A stretch of DNA of 64,000 nucleotides from Ensifer sp. IC4062 (GTDB lineage Bacteria; Pseudomonadota; Alphaproteobacteria; Rhizobiales; Rhizobiaceae), in assembly GCF_020193575.1 (NCBI RefSeq), contig NZ_JADYVD010000030.1, positions 1 through 64,000 on the forward strand, read 5' to 3'. The notes below the pieces were generated by a model. It searched no databases. It was not told the DNA's origin and saw nothing but the letters and a program-made list of their open reading frames with translations. Shown here piece by piece: positions 42,792-51,272 of the stretch. Made by a program: the position numbers and the translations under genes. The first letter of the stretch is position 1. Each line of letters begins with the position of its first letter.

Positions 42792-42821
42792 GGGCCGGAC
42801 AAACGATCCGGCCCTTTTTTT
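42792..42821 (+). terminator. Rho-independent terminator after the repeat-protein gene
   Basis: GGGCCGGA and TCCGGCCC form an 8-bp stem with a 7-base loop, followed by seven T residues. It lies 26 bases after the stop and also faces the end of the convergent gene at 42835. Confidence 0.93.
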
Positions 42822-42834
42822 GACCTCGAAAAAG

Positions 42835-43548
42835 TCAGCGAGCGGCGCGCGCCGTTTTTCGATACCAGCCGGCTCCGGCGATGGTGTTTCGGTAGATCGC
42901 CTCGCGCTCCACGGTTTCCTCGCGCGTTTCGGCGCGGATGTCTGCCGTGACCGCTGCGTCGACACGCCGGAACGGTATGACCTGCACGAGCGGGGTTCCC
43001 TTCTCGACGACATACAGGCCGTCGGGCGCCGTGGCGAAGAACGGAAAATGGATATGAGCGGCATAGGCGTCGGTGTCGACGATGCCCGCGACACATTCGA
43101 ATGGCTGTCCTGGCCGATTGAGCGGTGGCAGAAACAGGCAGCTCCAGCCGGGCGGTGTGCGGATCGACCAGTAGTTGTGAAACTTGCAAGGCGGAGAAGG
43201 CTCTCGAGGGTTTCTAGTCACCTGATGGGCGCCGTGATTGCTGACCATGACACGGTCGAACTCCCAGCCCGCCTCTACGCTGCGGCCGCCATCCTTGATT
43301 TCCAATCTCACGGTCGCGGCGATCGGCAGGATCCAGCCGGTGGTGAGCGCGTCGAGGAATGGCATGCAGCGCTTGACGGTCAAGCCGTTGTTGGTGGTCG
43401 ACAGGTGCTGTTGATCGATCGCCGGCAGCTTGCGGAACCACTCGGGCAGGACGGATTTGGCAGGCAGCGGCGGTGCGATGACGCCGTCGTCTTCCGGACG
43501 GCAGAGAAAGCGGATCACCCGCGGTTCTTTCTTCGGTAAACGGAACAT
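42835..43548 (-). CDS. Conserved hypothetical protein, DUF6065-like
   Basis: A 237-residue soluble protein with no signal peptide or membrane helix. Segments such as LPEWFRKLPAIDQQHL, TVKRCMPFLDALTTGWILP, FHNYWSIRTPPGWSCLFLPPLNRP and GTPLVQVIPFRR recall the DUF6065 family of uncharacterised proteins, also found in phages and cyanobacteria. The PPGWSCLF(L)PPLNRP core suggests a cupin-like or oxygenase-like fold, but no metal triad is clear. Function unknown. It lies between the ECF cluster and gshB, transcribed toward the former. Confidence 0.65.
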   Translation of the reverse strand: MFRLPKKEPRVIRFLCRPEDDGVIAPPLPAKSVLPEWFRKLPAIDQQHLSTTNNGLTVKRCMPFLDALTTGWILPIAATVRLEIKDGGRSVEAGWEFDRVMVSNHGAHQVTRNPREPSPPCKFHNYWSIRTPPGWSCLFLPPLNRPGQPFECVAGIVDTDAYAAHIHFPFFATAPDGLYVVEKGTPLVQVIPFRRVDAAVTADIRAETREETVEREAIYRNTIAGAGWYRKTARAAR

Positions 43549-43829
43549 CCCGATTCTCCAGTTGAACAGTTCGGGAGAAACGGAATTGCGCGACGTCTAT
43601 TCCGCCTGCGAGTGCGTTGAGATTGACGAGCCCGCGCGATGGCTCCGGCAACCAAGGCGTCTGCGACCGTTGCACACAGGGCGAAGTCGTGCTTCAAGAT
43701 GGCACGTCACCGACATGCGGAATGGCGTTGGTCATGCCAGCTTGGATGCATGTCGTTTTCAACGAGGTCGGCGAGACCGCCAGCCGGCCCAACTTCCATA
43801 ATGGCGGCGGTTCGCCCGAGAGACTCTCC

Positions 43830-44774
43830 ATGACACTCAAAGTTGCGGTCCAGATGGATCATATCTCTTCAATCAACATCGCGGGCGATAGCGCCTTTGC
43901 CTTGATGCTGGAGGCGCAGGCGCGCGGACACGAGCTTTATCACTATACTCCCGACCGCCTGGCGATGATCGGCGACAATGTCTTTTGCACGCTGGAACCG
44001 GTCGAGGTGCGCGACGAGAAAGGCAACCACTTCGTGCTGGGTGAGAAGCAACGCGCGAATCTGGCTGATGTCGACGTGGTGCTCATGCGCCAGGATCCGC
44101 CATTCGACCTCTCCTACATCGCGGCGACCCATATCCTGGAAAAGATCCATCCCAAGACCCTCGTGGTCAACGATCCGGCTGAGGTGCGCAACGCTCCAGA
44201 GAAACTCTTTGTCACCGAGTTCTCGGATCTGATGCCGCCGACGCTGATTACGCGCGACAAGGCGGAAATTGACCTGTTCCGGGCGGAATATGGCGACATC
44301 GTCATGAAGCCGCTCTTCGGCCACGGCGGCGCAGCCGTGGTGCGGCTGACCAAGGACGATCTCAACTACGGTTCGCTATACGATATCTTTGCGACGACTT
44401 TCCGTGAGCCTTGGGTCATTCAGCAGTTCCTGCCAAACGTGAAGCACGGCGACAAGCGCATTCTTCTCGTCGACGGCGAGTTCGCGGGTGCGGTCAACCG
44501 GGTGCCTGCAGCGGGTGATCTGCGCTCCAACATGGTGCGCGGCGGTGCGCCGACTGCCGCCGACCTCTCCGAAAAGGAGCGGGAGATCTGCGAGCGGTTG
44601 GGTCCTTCCCTCCGTGAAAAGGGCCTCATTCTCGTCGGCATCGACGTCATCGACGGCAAACTCACCGAAATAAACGTGACGGCGCCGACCGGCATCCGCG
44701 CGGTGAAGAGGCTTGGTGGTCCGGACGTGGCGGCCAAGGTGTGGGACGTGGTGGAGGCGAAGCGGGCGGGATGA
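43830..44774 (+). CDS. gshB: Glutathione synthetase
   Basis: A 314-residue ATP-grasp enzyme, the usual length for proteobacterial GshB. Characteristic stretches are [78 protein letters not shown] and [20 protein letters not shown]. It joins gamma-glutamylcysteine and glycine with ATP. I start it at 43830 ([10 protein letters not shown]), as the upstream frame to 43617 has no family match. It appears monocistronic. Confidence 0.93.
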   Translation: MTLKVAVQMDHISSINIAGDSAFALMLEAQARGHELYHYTPDRLAMIGDNVFCTLEPVEVRDEKGNHFVLGEKQRANLADVDVVLMRQDPPFDLSYIAATHILEKIHPKTLVVNDPAEVRNAPEKLFVTEFSDLMPPTLITRDKAEIDLFRAEYGDIVMKPLFGHGGAAVVRLTKDDLNYGSLYDIFATTFREPWVIQQFLPNVKHGDKRILLVDGEFAGAVNRVPAAGDLRSNMVRGGAPTAADLSEKEREICERLGPSLREKGLILVGIDVIDGKLTEINVTAPTGIRAVKRLGGPDVAAKVWDVVEAKRAG

Positions 44775-44814
44775 CGGTCTTCTCGCCACAGAGCCGATCG
44801 CGTACATGGGTGGC

Positions 44815-44855
44815 GAAACGGCCTTTGCGCGTCCTGTAAGACGCGGCGCAATAAA
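44815..44855 (+). repeat. RIME-like repeat fragment
   Basis: CGGCCTTTGCGCGTCCTGTAAGACGCGGCGC is the right arm of the repeat family; the left part is missing. Confidence 0.5.
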
Positions 44856-44916
44856 CTGATTTCAAATCGACGTGAGTGCCGTCGCCGGCGTAATGATTTC
44901 GTCGAGCGTCCACGCT

Positions 44917-44948
44917 AGACCATTTCATTGGAAACAACGAAATGGTCT
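44917..44948. repeat. 10-bp perfect inverted repeat upstream of the serine hydrolase
   Basis: AGACCATTTC (44917-44926) and GAAATGGTCT (44939-44948) flank a 12-base spacer, and CATTTGAAATG follows. It lies about 70 bases before the next start and could be an operator or a hairpin. Confidence 0.5.
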
Positions 44949-45018
44949 ACCTCATTTGAAATGACGCAATTCCGGACGGAAAACCGTTACCTAGCCTTTC
45001 CTCGAATTGCTTTAGGTG

Positions 45019-46032
45019 ATGCGGATGGTGAAGCTTATTGCCACTCTTCTGTCGTTCTTCGCGTTCCTGCCGTTTGCGATCGCGCAGGAGGTCCCTTCAG
45101 TCCGCTCGCTGCTCGATGACCTTGCGGCCCGCCAGGATCTGACGTCGCTGAAGACCGTCGTCATTGCCCGCAACGGCAAGGTCGTTGCGGAACGTGGCTA
45201 TCGCGGCCATGCGCCGGAGGATTCGACCAACATCAAATCGGCATCGAAGTCCATCGTTTCGGCGCTTGTCGGCATTGCGATCGATAAGGGACTGCTCGAA
45301 GGCGCGGACCAGAAAATCGCGCCGATCCTGAAGAGCGATCTGCCGGCCTCGCCGGACCCTCGGATCAATGACATCACGATCGGTAACCTGCTTTCGATGC
45401 AGGCGGGACTGGGCCGGATGTCGGGGCCGAATTACGGGCGCTGGGTCTCCAGCAGCAATTGGGTCCGTTTTGCACTCGCCCAGCCCTTCGATGACGAGCC
45501 CGGAGGGCAGATGCTTTATTCGACGGCGTCTACCCACCTCCTCTCGGCGATCCTGACGAAAGTCAGCGGCAAGTCGACCCTGGCGCTCGCGCGTGATTGG
45601 CTCGGTCCGGTCGAGGGTTTTAGGATCGGCGCCTGGGAACGAGATCCGCAGGGCATTTATCTCGGCGGTAACCAGATGGCGATGAGCGCCCGCTCGCTGC
45701 TTGCCTTCGGAGAACTCTACCGCAACCGCGGCAGGACGGCTGAAGGTCAGCAGATCATTCCGGAAGATTGGATTGAGCTCTCATGGCAGGCGCGCACCAA
45801 TTCGCGTTTCTCGGGCGACGCCTATGGTTATGGCTGGTTCACCCGCCCGATCGGCGGTGAGGACGTCCATTTCGCCTGGGGCTATGGCGGCCAGATGCTC
45901 TATATCGTCCCGTCGCTGCAATTGACCGTCGTGATGACCTCGGAGGAGAGCGGGCCTTCGGCGCGCAACGGCTATCGCGACGCGCTGCATAGCGTCATGG
46001 CGGAGATCGTAAATGCGGTTCGGGCATCCTGA
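45019..46032 (+). CDS. Exported beta-lactamase-family serine hydrolase
   Basis: A 337-residue class C beta-lactamase / esterase-family protein. A signal peptide ends near residue 22 (FAIAQEV). The serine-lysine motif is SASKS (SxxK), followed by a YST in place of YxN (MLYSTASTHL) and FAWGYGGQMLYIVPS near the C terminus in place of the KTG box. These variants are usual for esterases and D-aminopeptidases of the family rather than true beta-lactamases. The ATG at 45019 directly follows a GTG; either could serve. Substrate unknown. Confidence 0.82.
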   Translation: MRMVKLIATLLSFFAFLPFAIAQEVPSVRSLLDDLAARQDLTSLKTVVIARNGKVVAERGYRGHAPEDSTNIKSASKSIVSALVGIAIDKGLLEGADQKIAPILKSDLPASPDPRINDITIGNLLSMQAGLGRMSGPNYGRWVSSSNWVRFALAQPFDDEPGGQMLYSTASTHLLSAILTKVSGKSTLALARDWLGPVEGFRIGAWERDPQGIYLGGNQMAMSARSLLAFGELYRNRGRTAEGQQIIPEDWIELSWQARTNSRFSGDAYGYGWFTRPIGGEDVHFAWGYGGQMLYIVPSLQLTVVMTSEESGPSARNGYRDALHSVMAEIVNAVRAS

Positions 46033-46082
46033 AGGGTGGCATGCCAACGGTCAGGAATGACAGTGCGCGCGCCTAATCGCAT

Positions 46083-46421
46083 TCAGGGCGCCGCGCCGAA
46101 GAACAGCAGCCGCGTCAGGAGCACGTAGTTCGACTCCGACACCATCAGCGCCACGAAAACCAGGACGAGCAGGGGTGGCAGCAAAATCGTGTAAATCAGT
46201 GCGAGGCGCTCCCAGGCCATGTGCATGAACACAGCGACGATGAGACCGGCCTTGAGCATCATGAAGATCAGGATCAGCGACCAGCGCAGATACCCCTCAA
46301 GACCGAGATAGTCCACCATGTAGGAAAAGGCGCTGAGGACGAAAAGCAGGCCCCAGACCAAAAGGTAGAGCTTGATCGGGTGGTGCTGCTGCTGTGCGGC
46401 ATGCGCCTCTACCGGAGCCAT
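46083..46421 (-). CDS. Cytochrome c oxidase subunit IV family protein
   Basis: A 112-residue membrane protein with three hydrophobic helices (about 21-41, 48-70 and 76-100) and a His/Gln-rich N terminus. The pattern AHAAQQQHHPIKLYLLVWGLLF fits, as quoted in part by QQQHHPIKLYLLVWGLL, the prokaryotic subunit IV/CyoD-like family. I start it at 46421, after GAGGAGGGC. It ends the oxidase operon, 10 bases after the second subunit III gene. Confidence 0.83.
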   Translation of the reverse strand: MAPVEAHAAQQQHHPIKLYLLVWGLLFVLSAFSYMVDYLGLEGYLRWSLILIFMMLKAGLIVAVFMHMAWERLALIYTILLPPLLVLVFVALMVSESNYVLLTRLLFFGAAP

Positions 46422-46431
46422 GATGCCCTCC

Positions 46432-47154
46432 TCACCAAAGATAGAAGAATGCAAAGATGAAGACCCAGACCAGATCGACAAAGTGCCAGTAAAGACCGGT
46501 GATCTCGACGATCTCATAGTGACCCTTGCGGCTTGTGAAAAAGCCGCGCCGCTCCGTGTCGAAGTCGCCGCGCCAGACCTTGCGGGCGATGATCAACAGG
46601 AAGATCACCCCGATCGTGACGTGGGTGCCGTGAAAGCCGGTGATCATGAAGAAGGTCGAGCCGAACTGTGCCGCACCCCAGGGATTACCCCAGGGCCGCA
46701 CGCCTTCGGCGATCAGCTTCGACCATTCGAAGGCCTGCATGCCGACGAATGTGGCGCCGAACAACGCGGTGATGAGCATAAGGGCGGCGGTCTTGCGCCG
46801 GTCGCGGCGGTAGCCGTAGTTGACGGCCATCGCCATGGTGCCGCTGCTGGAGATCAGGACGAACGTCATGATGGCGATGAGAATCAGCGGTACGTGGACG
46901 CCGCCGATCTCCAGCGCAAAGACCTCGCTCGGGTTTGGCCAGGGCACCGCTGTCGACATGCGCGCCGACATGTAGGCGATCAGGAAGCAGCCGAAGACGA
47001 AGGTGTCGCTCAGGAGGAAGATCCACATCATGGCCTTACCCCAGGAGACATTCTTGAATGCCCGCTGGTCCGAAGCCCAGTCGGCGGCGAAGCCGGCGAG
47101 ACCGGATGGGCGGGGGAGCGTTTCCAAGGAGGACGGCTTTAGCGGAGCGGACAT
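46432..47154 (-). CDS. Cytochrome c oxidase subunit III family protein (second copy)
   Basis: A 240-residue heme-copper oxidase subunit III with about five to six membrane helices; MMWIFLLSDTFVFGCFLIAY and TGFHGTHVTIGVIFLLIIARK carry the family's conserved helix and GxHGxHV motif, and EITGLYWHFVDLVWVFIF closes it. It follows another subunit III gene in the same operon, so two different III proteins serve one oxidase, or one is NorE-like. Confidence 0.86.
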   Translation of the reverse strand: MSAPLKPSSLETLPRPSGLAGFAADWASDQRAFKNVSWGKAMMWIFLLSDTFVFGCFLIAYMSARMSTAVPWPNPSEVFALEIGGVHVPLILIAIMTFVLISSSGTMAMAVNYGYRRDRRKTAALMLITALFGATFVGMQAFEWSKLIAEGVRPWGNPWGAAQFGSTFFMITGFHGTHVTIGVIFLLIIARKVWRGDFDTERRGFFTSRKGHYEIVEITGLYWHFVDLVWVFIFAFFYLW

Positions 47155-47164
47155 GTCAGCATTC

Positions 47165-47863
47165 CTATGTCAGCAATTGACGGCAGAGATCGACGACGTC
47201 GTTGGCCCAACCGGAAAAGAGGGCAAAGAGAACCAGCCAGACGGCCAGCATGAAATGCCAGTAGGTGGCGCAGAGCCCGATGGAGAGGCGCCTCTGGCTG
47301 TCGATCGGCGCATCCCACGTACGCAGGGTGACGCGTCCCAGCGCCGCAAGCCCGCCGACGATGTGCAGGCCGTGCATCGCGGTGAGCATGTAGAAAAAGC
47401 TGTTGGCGGGGCTGCTCGTTAGAAAATATCCGGCGGAAGAAAGCGCGCGCCAGGCGAAAAGCTGTCCGACGAGGAAGGCAAGGCCTGCGGCGAACGCAAC
47501 GAGCAGGCTGGTCCGTGCCGCCTCGTCATTACGCCGCTCGGCTTCGACCTTTGCCCAATGCAGGGTCACGCTGCTAAGCGCAAGAATACCGGTATTGATC
47601 CAGAGAAAGCGCGGCAGCGGCAGCGGCGACCAGTCGGACGAGGCCATGCGCATGAAGTAGGCGCTGATGAAAAGCGTGAAAAGCGCGCCGACGACGACGA
47701 GAAACACGCCGAGACCGATCTTGGCAGCCGGCACCGGCTCATTGCCGCGATGGTCGTGCGTATGACCGACTTCCAGCCACGGCTTCGAGGCCAGTCGCTG
47801 TTGTGCCAGCCACCACCCGATGATGACGGCGATGACCCCGAGGAAGACCACCACGACCGTCAT
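47165..47863 (-). CDS. Cytochrome c oxidase subunit III family protein (first copy)
   Basis: A 232-residue membrane protein with up to seven helices. The conserved features are FLWINTGILALSSVTLHWA, FFYMLTAMHGLHIVGGLAALG (part quoted: TAMHGLHIVGGLAAL) and CATYWHFMLAVWLVLFALF. It overlaps the subunit I gene by four bases and is more divergent from mitochondrial COX3 than textbook ctaE. No active-site metals are expected in this subunit. Confidence 0.84.
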   Translation of the reverse strand: MTVVVVFLGVIAVIIGWWLAQQRLASKPWLEVGHTHDHRGNEPVPAAKIGLGVFLVVVGALFTLFISAYFMRMASSDWSPLPLPRFLWINTGILALSSVTLHWAKVEAERRNDEAARTSLLVAFAAGLAFLVGQLFAWRALSSAGYFLTSSPANSFFYMLTAMHGLHIVGGLAALGRVTLRTWDAPIDSQRRLSIGLCATYWHFMLAVWLVLFALFSGWANDVVDLCRQLLT

Positions 47864-49638
47864 GAGGCGGCCTCGTGGGTCACGCGTCCTGGCGCGGGCT
47901 GGTTTTGCGGGATGAAGTCTTCCGGCGCGCCGGGGACGCTGTAGTCGTAGGCCCAGCGATAGACGACCGGCAGTTCCTTGCCCCAGTTGCCGTGCGGCGG
48001 TGGCGTCTCAGGCGTTTGCCATTCGAGCGTCGTCGCGCGCCAAGGATTGCCGCCCGCCTCTCTGCCATGGCGCAGGCTCCAGGCCAAGTTGAAAAGAAAG
48101 ACGATCTGGGCGGCGCCGACGATGAGCGCTGCGACGCTGATGAACGCGTTGAGGCTGTGAACGGAGTCCGTCACGAACGACGCATCGCCAAGGTCGTGGT
48201 ACCGGCGCGGCACGCCGGCAAGGCCGAGATAGTGCATCGGGAAGAAGATCGCATAGGCACCAAGGAAGGTGATCCAGAAATGCAACTGACCGAGGGCCTC
48301 GTTGAGCATGCGTCCCGTAACCTTGGGATACCAATGGTAGATCGCGCCGAAGATGACGAGAATCGGCGCAACGCCCATCACCATGTGGAAATGCGCGACC
48401 ACGAACATGGTGTCGGAGAGCGGCACGTCGACGACGACATTGCCGAGGAAGAGCCCGGTCAGCCCGCCATTGACGAATGTGACGATGAAGGCGAGCGCAA
48501 AAAGCATCGGCAATGTCAGGTGAATGTCGCCGCGCCAAAGCGTCAGCACCCAGTTGTAGACCTTGATTGCCGTCGGCACGGCGATGATCAAGGTGGTGGT
48601 CGCGAAGAAGAAACCGAAATACGGGTTCATTCCGCTGACATACATATGGTGCGCCCAGACGACGAAGGAGAGCGCGCCGATCACGACGATCGCCCAGACC
48701 ATCATCCGATAACCGAAGATGTTCTTGCGCGCGTGCGTGCTGATGAGATCGGAAACGATGCCGAAAGCGGGCAGCGCGACGATATAGACTTCCGGATGGC
48801 CGAAGAACCAGAAGAGGTGCTGGAACAGGATCGGACTGCCGCCGCCATATTGCAACTGCTCTCCCATCTCGGCGATCGCCGGCATGAAGAAGCTCGTGCC
48901 GAGGAGGCGGTCGAAGAGCATCATGACGCAGGCGACGAACAGCGCCGGGAAGGCGAGAAGCGCCATGACCGTGGCGGTGATGATGCCCCAGACCGTCAGC
49001 GGCATGCGCATCAGTGTCATGCCGCGGGCCCGGCCCTGGAGGACCGTCACGACGTAATTGAGGCCACCCATGGTGAAGCCGATGATGAAGATGACCAGCG
49101 ATGAGAGCATCAGAATGATGCCCCAGTCCCTTCCGCCTGGTGTATTGGAGAGAATCGCCTGAGGCGGGTATAGTGTCCAGCCCGCTCCAGTCGGCCCGCC
49201 GGGCGCAAAAAAGCTTGCGGCCAGCACCAGCACCGCCAGTAGATAGATCCAGTAGCTCAGCATGTTCGCGTAGGGGAAGACCATGTCGCGGGCGCCGACC
49301 ATCAGCGGGATCAGATAGTTGCCGAAGCCCCCGAGGAAGAGCGCGGTCAAGAGATAGATCACCATGATCATCCCGTGCATGGTGATGAACTGATAATAGC
49401 GGTCTGCGTCGATGAAGGTGAAGGTGTCGGGAAAGCCGAGTTGCAGGCGCATCAACCAGGAAAGCACCAGCGCGACCATACCGATGGCAATCGCCGTCGT
49501 CGCGTATTGGATGGCGATGACTTTCGCGTCCTGGCTGAAAACGTATCGGGTCCACCAGCTGTGCGGATGATAAAGTTCAACATCCTCGACTTCGGCGGGC
49601 GGGACCGCCTCGCCAATACCGGACCGGACGTCGACCAT
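47860..49638 (-). CDS. ctaD: Cytochrome c oxidase subunit I
   Basis: A 592-residue heme-copper oxidase subunit I with about twelve helices. The low-spin heme histidine is in ITMHGMIMVIY, the CuB histidine-tyrosine pair and the A-family glutamate are in FFGHPEVYIVALP, the other CuB histidines in VWAHHMYVSGM, and the high/low-spin heme histidines in VVAHFHMVMG. All proton-pumping landmarks of A-type oxidases are present. With subunit II and a soluble cytochrome c it forms a cytochrome c oxidase; it is additional to the housekeeping aa3 enzyme rhizobia usually carry elsewhere (inference). Confidence 0.93.
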   Translation of the reverse strand: MVDVRSGIGEAVPPAEVEDVELYHPHSWWTRYVFSQDAKVIAIQYATTAIAIGMVALVLSWLMRLQLGFPDTFTFIDADRYYQFITMHGMIMVIYLLTALFLGGFGNYLIPLMVGARDMVFPYANMLSYWIYLLAVLVLAASFFAPGGPTGAGWTLYPPQAILSNTPGGRDWGIILMLSSLVIFIIGFTMGGLNYVVTVLQGRARGMTLMRMPLTVWGIITATVMALLAFPALFVACVMMLFDRLLGTSFFMPAIAEMGEQLQYGGGSPILFQHLFWFFGHPEVYIVALPAFGIVSDLISTHARKNIFGYRMMVWAIVVIGALSFVVWAHHMYVSGMNPYFGFFFATTTLIIAVPTAIKVYNWVLTLWRGDIHLTLPMLFALAFIVTFVNGGLTGLFLGNVVVDVPLSDTMFVVAHFHMVMGVAPILVIFGAIYHWYPKVTGRMLNEALGQLHFWITFLGAYAIFFPMHYLGLAGVPRRYHDLGDASFVTDSVHSLNAFISVAALIVGAAQIVFLFNLAWSLRHGREAGGNPWRATTLEWQTPETPPPHGNWGKELPVVYRWAYDYSVPGAPEDFIPQNQPAPGRVTHEAAS

Positions 49639-49680
49639 TATGTTCCCTCCAAGTTTCCCAGTTTTCTACCCTGGCGCCCC

Positions 49681-50523
49681 CTATTGCGCCGACGAGGCGA
49701 CGTCCGTGACCGCCTTCGGGCTATTCTCGGACGATGCCGTCAATTGCGAAAAGGTCTGCTGCTCGGCGAGCCACGTCTGGTAATCGGCCTCGGTGTCGAC
49801 CACTACTGTGCCGCGCATCTGCGGATGTCCGACGCCGCAAAGCTCTGCACAGAGAATCTCGAACGTGCCTGTCCGCGTCGGCGTGAACCAGAAATAGGTC
49901 ACCATGCCGGGCACCATATCCATCTTGGCGCGGAACTCCGGCACATAGAAATCATGCAAGACATCGACCGACCGCAGGAGAACCTTGACAGGTTTTCCGA
50001 CCGGCAGATGCAACTCGCCACCCTCGATGATCACGTCGTCGAGCGTGGCCGCGTCATTGCGATTGAGGCCCAGCGAGTTCTCGGGCGCGACGTCCCGGGT
50101 TTCCGACGTTCCGAGTTTTCCGTCCGCGCCCGGCAGTCGGAAGCTCCACAGCCATTGCTGGCCGACAACTTCGACTTCCGTTGCCGCCGCAGGGACGGTG
50201 ATGAACTGGTTCCAGACGACGAGACCCGGCGCCAGCATTGCGATGACGCCAACCGTCGTGCTTACGGCGAGCCAACCTTCGAGCCGTTTGTTTTCCGGTT
50301 CATAGGCGGCTTGGTTTCCGGGCCGATGGCGGAACCGGAAAACGCAATAAGCAGTGAACAGGACAACCGCGACGAAGACGAAGCCGGTGATCCAGAAAGT
50401 TATGATGAGAGTATTGTCTATGTAATTCCAGTTGGAGGCGATTGGTGTCCACCACCAGGGACTCAACAAATGGAACAACACTGATCCGGCGGCCAACAAA
50501 ACCAGAATCACTACCACGGCCAT
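49681..50523 (-). CDS. ctaC: Cytochrome c oxidase subunit II
   Basis: A 280-residue subunit II with N-terminal membrane helices and a periplasmic cupredoxin domain. The CuA site is complete: H in VLHDFYVPEF, and Cys-Glu-Leu-Cys ... His ... Met in ILCAELCGVGHPQM. No fused cytochrome c domain follows, so electrons likely come from the separate cytochrome c encoded upstream. It precedes subunit I by 42 bases. Confidence 0.92.
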   Translation of the reverse strand: MAVVVILVLLAAGSVLFHLLSPWWWTPIASNWNYIDNTLIITFWITGFVFVAVVLFTAYCVFRFRHRPGNQAAYEPENKRLEGWLAVSTTVGVIAMLAPGLVVWNQFITVPAAATEVEVVGQQWLWSFRLPGADGKLGTSETRDVAPENSLGLNRNDAATLDDVIIEGGELHLPVGKPVKVLLRSVDVLHDFYVPEFRAKMDMVPGMVTYFWFTPTRTGTFEILCAELCGVGHPQMRGTVVVDTEADYQTWLAEQQTFSQLTASSENSPKAVTDVASSAQ

Positions 50524-50666
50524 TCCTTGTCCCTCCTACCGCAATCGGCTGTGGGCATGAATACGCAATCCGTAGAGTTCCGATCACGATTATTGCACGA
50601 ACGGAAAATAGTCGCAAATCGCCCGAAAGGGTTGTTGTCCGGCGCCCTTTCGCGCGATAGTTCTGC

Positions 50667-51053
50667 CTATTGTGAATATTGCTTGAGGTAGGCGATCACA
50701 TTGGAGAGTTCGTCTTCCTTCTTCAGGCCCGGAAAGGCCATCTTGGTTCCCTTGACCTTGGCCTTGGGGTCCTGAAGATACTCGCGCAGGGCCGCCTCGT
50801 CCCAGACGAGGCCTCCCTTACCGGCCTCGGTCATGGCCTGCGAATACTTGAAATCCGGGTGGGTACCGGCGGTCCTGCCGATCACGCCCTGGAGTGACGG
50901 ACCGACCTTGTTCTGGTCTTTGTCCACGACGTGGCAAGCCGCGCATTTCTTGAAGACCGTGGCGCCGGCATTGGCATCGCCCTCCTGGGCGAGACCAGCT
51001 ACGGGACAGAGTACGAGTGCCGAAAAAGCCAGGGCAAGAACGGGAATTCGCAT
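50667..51053 (-). CDS. Soluble class I cytochrome c
   Basis: A 128-residue periplasmic protein. A signal peptide ends near residue 22 (VAGLAQEG). The heme motif is CAACH (FKKCAACHVVDKDQNKVGP), the axial methionine is in KMAFPGLKK, and ISNV-like helix ELSNVIAYLKQ closes the fold, as in mitochondrial-type cytochrome c2/c550. First gene of the oxidase operon, it is the probable electron donor to CuA. Confidence 0.92.
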   Translation of the reverse strand: MRIPVLALAFSALVLCPVAGLAQEGDANAGATVFKKCAACHVVDKDQNKVGPSLQGVIGRTAGTHPDFKYSQAMTEAGKGGLVWDEAALREYLQDPKAKVKGTKMAFPGLKKEDELSNVIAYLKQYSQ

Positions 51054-51243
51054 GATACCTCCTCAATTTCGCCGGCGCGGGGTAAGGAAGAGTGTCGTCA
51101 ATTGCTGCTTTGGCGGTACTTGCTTTTTTAAAGATACGCACCGGGCGCTTGGTCTTGCGACAACAACAAAACTAAGGCCCACTTGGCAGAAGTCAATTGC
51201 CATGTCGGGGCGCTTCCGGCGCCGCGGAGCGCCTTGCCTATGT

Positions 51244-51270
51244 CAGTCCTGCCGCTTTCTGCGGCGACTG
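51244..51270 (-). terminator. Weak hairpin after the ABC operon
   Basis: CAGTC..GCCGC-TTTCT-GCGGC-GACTG forms a stem with a two-base bulge immediately after the ATPase stop on the minus strand. No T tract is present. Confidence 0.35.
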
Positions 51271-51272
51271 AA

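Noticed and set aside
47875-49104. A 409-codon plus-strand frame opposite ctaD
   Set aside because: Its highly charged translation is the mirror of membrane helices of subunit I; all heme and copper ligands are on the minus strand.
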